From positions 1-16,009 of the forward strand of contig NW_017383892.1 of the NCBI RefSeq assembly GCF_000006565.2: DNA of 16,009 nt, given 5' to 3'. The stretch's first letter is position 1; the number at the start of each line of letters is the position of its first letter. Both the position numbers and the translations under genes were made by a program. Positions 11,045 to 16,009 of the stretch are shown here, one piece after another. The notes beneath the pieces were generated by a model that had not been told where the DNA came from, did no database searches, and saw nothing but the letters and a program-made list of their open reading frames with translations. This stretch comes from Toxoplasma gondii ME49 (Eukaryota; Apicomplexa; Conoidasida; Eucoccidiorida; Sarcocystidae).

Positions 11045-12078
11045 TCATCGCGGTGACCCCATCAGCAGCAGTCTCTACGTGGTGCCGCAGTTGCCACGAG
11101 ACACACCACACGCTCCCGGAACCTTTTCTTCTAACATCTCCGGCGCCTGGGCAATTCGCCCGACCATCTCCCAGACAGACTGCATAACGACACACAACCA
11201 GTAACCTCTCACCCATCCGCGCATGCACTCGACGAATCGCATATCATACACCGGCCGGACCATGTGGCGCCGCCACACCCAACACGTCGACAATTCGTGC
11301 CAGAGTGATGCGGCACCTCGGGGAGCACCTGTGCCGCAGCTGTAACAATGACATGTTCGTCGCACAGTGCCTCCGCGGCCAGCTATCAACACCTCATCGC
11401 GGTGATCCCATCAGCAGTAGTCTCTACGTGGCCCGGGAAGTGTCTCGAAAAAGGGAACAGGCCCGCGCGTCCGTTTCTTCTCTTACCTCCGACGCCTGAA
11501 GAATACGCCCAACAATCTCGCAGACAGACTGCACAACGACACACAATCAATAACCGCTCACCCATCCGCGCAGGTACGCGACGAAACTCATACGGGAAAA
11601 AGGCAGGACTGTGTGGAGCCACCACACGCTACAAGCGGCGTATTCCGAAACGAGTGAACTCGGATCGTTCGCTTCCGCAACTGGATTGGCCCAAGCATCC
11701 CACGCCGGACACTCACGCTCTGAAGGATACCGACAACACGTCATCGAGGTGCGGGAACAAGTTGTCCTTTCTCTACGGGGTCGTATTCGCCTCCAAAGAT
11801 AAAAGATGCTACATCGCTCTCCTTTATACTCCCTTCCCGTACACCCTTCGCGACAGCAAGAATCTACCAGACAATGAGACAGACTGCAGCAGGCGACGCA
11901 GCGAGATTATCTCAAATGGTACCCCAGACTGTTACCTCTCCACATCTGTGGCGGCGCCACGCGCAAGGAGTCGACAGTGCGTGCCTGAGTGCCGGCGGGC
12001 TTCTAGGGAGCCCCCGTGCCGACAATCTAGCATGGACATGTCCCACGCAGAGTGCCGCCGCTGCCAGCTAACTACACC
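11045..12078. repeat. Higher-order repeat unit 7, B monomer deleted (A1-A2-C), 1034 bp
   Basis: Monomers start at 11045 (A1), 11394 (A2) and 11741 (C, type II). A1 is followed directly by A2. Sequence up to the box at 11283 matches the left side of A1-to-B junctions (compare 4345-4386). Sequence after it matches the right side of a B-to-A2 junction (compare 4743 onward). The equivalent of 4387-4725 (339 bp) is missing, so the breakpoint lies in the box at 11283-11299. The C monomer switches at about 11829 to a strongly diverged version, which includes GACAATGAGACAGACTGC where other C copies read GACATTGACACAGCCTGC. Confidence 0.9.
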
Positions 12079-12426
12079 TCATCGCGGTGACCCCATCAGC
12101 AGTAGTCTCTACGTGGTGCCGCAGTTGCCACGAGACACACCACACGCCCCCGCGTTCACTTGCTCTCTTACTTCCCGCGCCTCAACAAAACGCCCAACCA
12201 TCTCCCAGACAGACTGCATAACGACACACAACCAACAACCTGTCACCCATCCGCGCATGCACTCGACGAATCGCATACCATACAACGGCCGGACCATGTG
12301 GCGCCGCCACACCCAACACGTCGACACCCGTGCCAGACTTGCAGCGGACCTCAGGCGCCTTCAACGCCTACTAATCGTTCCTCCTCTCCACACCCACGAC
12401 CCCGAAAGTCAGCCGAAAACACCTCC
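12079..12426. repeat. Last well-preserved A-class monomer
   Basis: This is an A-class monomer with the canonical core at 12079-12088, close to A1 monomers through about 12320. Its box at 12317-12332 has lost one base of the spacer (CACG-N8-CGTG). Sequence after the box (12333-12426) is no longer alignable base for base with the rest of the array, so this monomer marks the right boundary of the homogenised array. Confidence 0.85.
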
Positions 12427-12982
12427 TCAATGTGTCTCCATCATCGCTAGTCTCTACACGGTGTGCTACTGTCATTCGCGGGAACTCGACCGCACGCCCC
12501 TTCGTCCCCACATACCTCTGGCGCCTGGACACGCCCCACCGTACCACAGAGACACCCGAAAATAATAGTCAGTGAAGTCCGTCTCACGCGTTCGCGCATG
12601 GACCCCTTGTCTCTCACACCGTCTCGACGTCTCGAAACATCTGGGCCGCCCCAAGCAGCAGCCTGACCACAAGCGAACGAACGGACTCGGACCCCTCTCT
12701 CAGGCCACGGACTATCATTCCTCTCACGGACAACACGCCGTCGCGCTGCCCCCACCTCGAAACATGTCATCGCGCGGTACCCTTCACCCGTAGCCATGGC
12801 GCTGTGTCGCGGCCCCGTCGAAACACAAACCAACACCTTATCTATTCCGCCCCTACCTCCATTATCTGTGCACGTGAACCCACGCCGCGATAGACCGACA
12901 AACTGACACACAGCGACACACGTCTCCCCTGCGCCTCCACGGAACCCAGACCTTCATGGACAACCCCCCGAAACGTCCGCCG
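12333..12982. repeat. Transition zone: degenerate monomers, single copy in window
   Basis: These 650 bp carry no gene. Phase is still recognisable: a decayed core TCAATGTGTCTCCATCATCG starts at 12427 with CTAGTCTCTACACGGTG following, and another decayed core, TCATCGCGCGGTACC, starts at 12767. Steps of 348, 340 and 336 bp lead to the first 680 bp-unit core at 13103. The expected boxes near 12665 are not recognisable. I read this as old, non-homogenised satellite sitting between two actively homogenised arrays. Confidence 0.75.
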
Positions 12983-13662
12983 CCGCCACACGCAACACGT
13001 CCACGCATCGTGCCAGACTCGAACTGGACTTCTAGCCTCTCTGACACACGGTATCCGTCCTCGCTCCCGCCACCACTGCGTCCGCCGTCAACCCAATACA
13101 CCTCGTTGCACCGTGTACCCGAACCCTAATCTCGACATGTAGTGACAGCTGCGTCGGACGACAGAACACGCCTGTTCGCTGTCGCGTACCTCCGGTTCCT
13201 GCACACGTCCATAAAAAATACCGCAACAGCGCTAGTCAACGACACATACTCCAGCACACTAAACCCTAAACCCTGTGTCAGCACACAGGCTGTCATACGC
13301 GCCGACGCGTCTCGGGCCGCGACCGCCCCGTACCATATCGACAGCAACTGTGACAGAGTGAAATCGGATCTCCAGCTCTACCGGGGTCGAGTCGTCTTGC
13401 CTATCCTGGGCACGCGATGCATTTGACGGAAGGCCCCAACGCATGATCACGTCACCTCCGCCCTCCCCGCTGTCGACTCCCCGTGAGGCACCTAGCCAAA
13501 CACACAAACACACATCACGCCTTCTCCTCCCCTCTCACCTCCTTCTTCTGTTGTCAGCAGCAGCCGCGCCGCAAACACACTCACCATGCACATGCGACGA
13601 ACCACGATTCACCCGTTCCCCCACGTAGCCCAGACTGTCATACCGTCCCGACCCCTGTGGCC
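12983..13662. repeat. 680 bp satellite unit, copy 1
   Basis: The left boundary is set where similarity to copy 2 begins, at the CCGCCACACGC shared with 13663. Upstream of this the sequences are unrelated. It differs from copy 2 only at 13624 (C, while later copies have G). The box is at 12996-13012 and the telomere-like motif at 13259-13274. Confidence 0.95.
13259..13274 (+). other. Interstitial telomere-like motif, copy 1
   Basis: The motif CTAAACCCTAAACCCT comprises just over two periods of CCCTAAA, the C-strand form of a TTTAGGG telomere repeat. It is embedded in the 680 bp unit and flanked by CAGCACA on the left and GTGTCAGCACACAGG on the right. It is too short to be a functional telomere tract. 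Confidence 0.8.
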
Positions 13663-14342
13663 CCGCCACACGCAACACGTCCACGCATCGTGCCAGACTC
13701 GAACTGGACTTCTAGCCTCTCTGACACACGGTATCCGTCCTCGCTCCCGCCACCACTGCGTCCGCCGTCAACCCAATACACCTCGTTGCACCGTGTACCC
13801 GAACCCTAATCTCGACATGTAGTGACAGCTGCGTCGGACGACAGAACACGCCTGTTCGCTGTCGCGTACCTCCGGTTCCTGCACACGTCCATAAAAAATA
13901 CCGCAACAGCGCTAGTCAACGACACATACTCCAGCACACTAAACCCTAAACCCTGTGTCAGCACACAGGCTGTCATACGCGCCGACGCGTCTCGGGCCGC
14001 GACCGCCCCGTACCATATCGACAGCAACTGTGACAGAGTGAAATCGGATCTCCAGCTCTACCGGGGTCGAGTCGTCTTGCCTATCCTGGGCACGCGATGC
14101 ATTTGACGGAAGGCCCCAACGCATGATCACGTCACCTCCGCCCTCCCCGCTGTCGACTCCCCGTGAGGCACCTAGCCAAACACACAAACACACATCACGC
14201 CTTCTCCTCCCCTCTCACCTCCTTCTTCTGTTGTCAGCAGCAGCCGCGCCGCAAACACACTCACCATGCACATGCGACGAACCACGATTCACCCGTTCCC
14301 CCAGGTAGCCCAGACTGTCATACCGTCCCGACCCCTGTGGCC
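13663..14342. repeat. 680 bp satellite unit, copy 2
   Basis: It shares with copy 1 the subtype GACTCCCCGTGAGG at 14154-14167. The box is at 13676-13692 and the telomere-like motif at 13939-13954. Confidence 0.95.
13939..13954 (+). other. Interstitial telomere-like motif, copy 2
   Basis: Identical to the motif in copy 1, 680 bp downstream, with identical flanks. Confidence 0.8.
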
Positions 14343-15021
14343 CCGCCACACGCAACACGTCCACGCATCGTGCCAGACTCGAACTGGACTTCTAGCCTCT
14401 CTGACACACGGTATCCGTCCTCGCTCCCGCCACCACTGCGTCCGCCGTCAACCCAATACACCTCGTTGCACCGTGTACCCGAACCCTAATCTCGACATGT
14501 AGTGACAGCTGCGTCGGACGACAGAACACGCCTGTTCGCTGTCGCGTACCTCCGGTTCCTGCACACGTCCATAAAAAATACCGCAACAGCGCTAGTCAAC
14601 GACACATACTCCAGCACACTAAACCCTAAACCCTGTGTCAGCACACAGGCTGTCATACGCGCCGACGCGTCTCGGGCCGCGACCGCCCCGTACCATATCG
14701 ACAGCAACTGTGACAGAGTGAAATCGGATCTCCAGCTCTACCGGGGTCGAGTCGTCTTGCCTATCCTGGGCACGCGATGCATTTGACGGAAGGCCCCAAC
14801 GCATGATCACGTCACCTCCGCCATCCCCGCTGTCGACTCTCTGTGAGGCACCTAGCCAAACACACAAACACACATCACGCCTTCTCCTCCCCTCTCACCT
14901 CCTTCTTCTGTGTCAGCAGCAGCCGCGCCGCAAACACACTCACCATGCACATGCGATGAACCACGATTCACCCGTTCCCCCAGGTAGCCCAGACTGTCAT
15001 ACCGTCCCGACCCCTGTGGCC
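14343..15021. repeat. 680 bp satellite unit, copy 3 (679 bp)
   Basis: It has the second subtype, GACTCTCTGTGAGG, with substitutions at 14823, 14840 and 14842 relative to copies 1 and 2. One T is deleted near 14911, and there is a C-to-T change at 14957. The deletion joins two reading frames that are separate in the other copies, which shows that frame is not maintained. The box is at 14356-14372. Confidence 0.95.
14619..14634 (+). other. Interstitial telomere-like motif, copy 3
   Basis: Identical motif and flanks, in the third 680 bp unit. Confidence 0.8.
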
Positions 15022-15701
15022 CCGCCACACGCAACACGTCCACGCATCGTGCCAGACTCGAACTGGACTTCTAGCCTCTCTGACACACGGTATCCGTCCT
15101 CGCTCCCGCCACCACTGCGTCCGCCGTCAACCCAATACACCTCGTTGCACCGTGTACCCGAACCCTAATCTCGACATGTAGTGACAGCTGCGTCGGACGA
15201 CAGAACACGCCTGTTCGCTGTCGCGTACCTCCGGTTCCTGCACACGTCCATAAAAAATACCGCAACAGCGCTAGTCAACGACACATACTCCAGCACACTA
15301 AACCCTAAACCCTGTGTCAGCACACAGGCTGTCATACGCGCCGACGCGTCTCGGGCCGCGACCGCCCCGTACCATATCGACAGCAACTGTGACAGAGTGA
15401 AATCGGATCTCCAGCTCTACCGGGGTCGAGTCGTCTTGCCTATCCTGGGCACGCGATGCATTTGACGGAAGGCCCCAACGCATGATCACGTCACCTCCGC
15501 CATCCCCGCTGTCGACTCTCTGTGAGGCACCTAGCCAAACACACAAACACACATCACGCCTTCTCCTCCCCTCTCACCTCCTTCTTCTGTTGTCAGCAGC
15601 AGCCGCGCCGCAAACACACTCACCATGCACATGCGACGAACCACGATTCACCCGTTCCCCCAGGTAGCCCAGACTGTCATACCGTCCAGACCCCTGTGGC
15701 C
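15022..15701. repeat. 680 bp satellite unit, copy 4
   Basis: It has the same subtype as copy 3 but without the one-base deletion or the 14957 change. Its private change is A at 15688 (CCGTCCAGACC). The box is at 15035-15051. Confidence 0.95.
15298..15313 (+). other. Interstitial telomere-like motif, copy 4
   Basis: Identical motif and flanks, 679 bp after copy 3. Confidence 0.8.
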
Positions 15702-16009
15702 CCGCCACACGCAACACGTCCACGCATCGTGCCAGACTCGAACTGGACTTCTAGCCTCTCTGACACACGGTATCCGTCCTCGCTCCCGCCACCACTGCGT
15801 CCGCCGTCAACCCAATACACCTCGTTGCACCGTGTACCCGAACCCTAATCTCGACATGTAGTGACAGCTGCGTCGGACGACAGAACACGCCTGTTCGCTG
15901 TCGCGTACCTCCGGTTCCTGCACACGTCCATAAAAAATACCGCAACAGCGCTAGTCAACGACACATACTCCAGCACACTAAACCCTAAACCCAGTGTCAG
16001 CACACAGGC
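15702..16009. repeat. 680 bp satellite unit, copy 5 (partial, cut by window edge)
   Basis: This is the first 308 bp of a further unit, cut by the end of the window rather than by biology. It has a private A at 15993, just inside the telomere-like motif. The box is at 15715-15731. Confidence 0.93.
15978..15992 (+). other. Interstitial telomere-like motif, copy 5 (last base changed)
   Basis: Reads CTAAACCCTAAACCC followed by A at 15993 instead of T. It is the only copy in the window whose motif is altered. Confidence 0.75.

Larger units (their letters stand above)
1..12332. repeat. Mosaic array of ~340-350 bp satellite monomers (Sat350-like)
   Basis: This is a head-to-tail tandem array with no inverted copies. 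The core TCATCGCGGT or its aligned equivalent recurs at 5, 351, 700, 1050, 1401, 1751, 2091, 2438, 2778, 3125, 3462, 3809, 4149, 4498, 4837, 5185, 5525, 5875, 6215, 6567, 6907, 7256, 7595, 7943, 8283, 8632, 8972, 9324, 9664, 10013, 10357, 10704, 11045, 11394, 11741 and 12079, giving steps of 337-352 bp. Monomers fall into classes: A carries the canonical core, B carries CTCAACACGT, and C carries GTCATCGAGGTGCGGG. From 1401 the order is A1-B-A2-C. The period and mosaic organisation fit the Toxoplasma gondii Sat350/TGR subtelomeric satellite as I recall it. The repeat call is direct from sequence; the family name is inferred. Related coccidians remain possible. Confidence 0.95.
240..15731. other. 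Periodic 17 bp box CACG-N9-CGTG in both satellite families
   Basis: An imperfect palindrome, most often CACGTCGACAATTCGTG, recurs once per monomer. Starts in the 350 bp array: 240, 589, 938, 1640, 1979, 2667, 3014, 3350, 4038, 4387, 4726, 5414, 5763, 6102, 6796, 7145, 7484, 8172, 8521, 8859, 9553, 9902, 10241, 10933 and 11283. In the 680 bp array: 12996, 13676, 14356, 15035 and 15715. The centre varies by class (TCGACAATT, TCGACAAAT, TCGACAGAT, TCGGCAGTT, TCCACGCAT) while both four-base arms stay intact. Degenerate versions are at 1289 (right arm GGTG) and 12317 (8 bp spacer). It is absent at every A2-to-C junction. I infer a possible protein-binding site; no binding protein is known to me. 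Confidence 0.7.
12983..16009. repeat. Tandem array of 680 bp satellite units (Sat680-like)
   Basis: Four complete copies and one partial copy repeat with a period of 680, 680, 679 and 680 bp, starting at 12983, 13663, 14343, 15022 and 15702. Only about ten positions differ among the copies. The array continues past the right edge of the window. The period and the CCCTAAA-type motif fit the T. gondii Sat680 satellite as I recall it. The unit is also a visibly diverged dimer of the 350 bp monomer (internal step about 338-340 bp). Confidence 0.95.

Noticed and set aside
1..12332. CRISPR-like array of repeats and spacers
   Set aside because: The repeats are contiguous monomers of about 345 bp with no short direct repeat plus unique spacer pattern, and no cas gene is present.
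11348..12565. A 405-codon + strand open frame, the longest in the window
   Set aside because: It runs through A2, C, A and degenerate monomers, so it is repeat sequence read in one frame. The equivalent frame is interrupted in other copies, and part of the same stretch is open on the minus strand too. The T-poor, CA-rich strand makes stop codons rare. No domain or signal was recognised.
14803..15168. A 121-codon frame in the third 680 bp unit
   Set aside because: It exists only because of a one-base deletion near 14911, which joins two frames that are separate in the neighbouring copies.
13259..15992. A true telomere tract
   Set aside because: Each site has only about two CCCTAAA periods and is embedded in a satellite unit; no long uninterrupted telomere array is visible.
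1..16009. Transposable element (LTR, LINE or DNA transposon) origin for the repeats
   Set aside because: No terminal inverted repeats, long terminal repeats, poly-A tails, target-site duplications or transposase/reverse-transcriptase motifs were seen, and all copies are head-to-tail in phase.

Overview
This window is entirely satellite DNA with no supportable gene. It consists of head-to-tail tandem repeats of two related families, all in the same orientation. Positions 1-12332 hold a mosaic array of about 340-350 bp monomers. Positions 12333-12982 hold degenerate copies of the same monomer. Positions 12983-16009 hold a very homogeneous array of 680 bp units (four complete copies plus a 308 bp partial copy).

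Organism: the architecture suggests a eukaryotic subtelomere, most likely from a tissue-cyst coccidian such as Toxoplasma gondii or a close relative. Three things point there: a 350 bp family organised as a mosaic, a separate 680 bp family, and a CCCTAAA-type telomere-like motif in every 680 bp unit. As I recall them, the T. gondii satellites Sat350 (the TGR/mosaic family) and Sat680 have exactly these periods. I am matching period, mosaic layout and the telomere-like motif, not a remembered reference sequence. The TTTAGGG-type telomere also occurs in plants and some other protists, so the species call is an inference.

Layout: using the conserved core TCATCGCGGT (or its aligned equivalent) as a phase marker, monomers start at 5, 351, 700, 1050, 1401, 1751, 2091, 2438, 2778 and so on to 12767. 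They fall into classes A1, B, A2 and C. The left edge is C-A-A-A. From 1401 the order becomes a regular four-monomer higher-order repeat, A1-B-A2-C, of about 1371-1382 bp. It runs to 12078, and the last copy lacks its B monomer. The C monomers alternate strictly between two sequence variants, so the true long-range period is eight monomers (about 2.75 kb). One such stretch is present twice, nearly base for base (4243-6807 and 7001-9564). After 12079 the monomers decay, and at 12983 the 680 bp array begins. Each 680 bp unit is itself an ancient dimer of the 350 bp monomer.

How the parts relate: a 17 bp box, CACG-N9-CGTG, survives in nearly every monomer class of both families. Its arms are conserved while its centre varies, and the clean loss of one B monomer has its breakpoint inside this box. 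The many open frames on both strands are explained by repetition and by T-poor, CA-rich composition. They are interrupted or altered from copy to copy, so I call no coding sequence. No rRNA, tRNA, CRISPR array or transposase was recognised.
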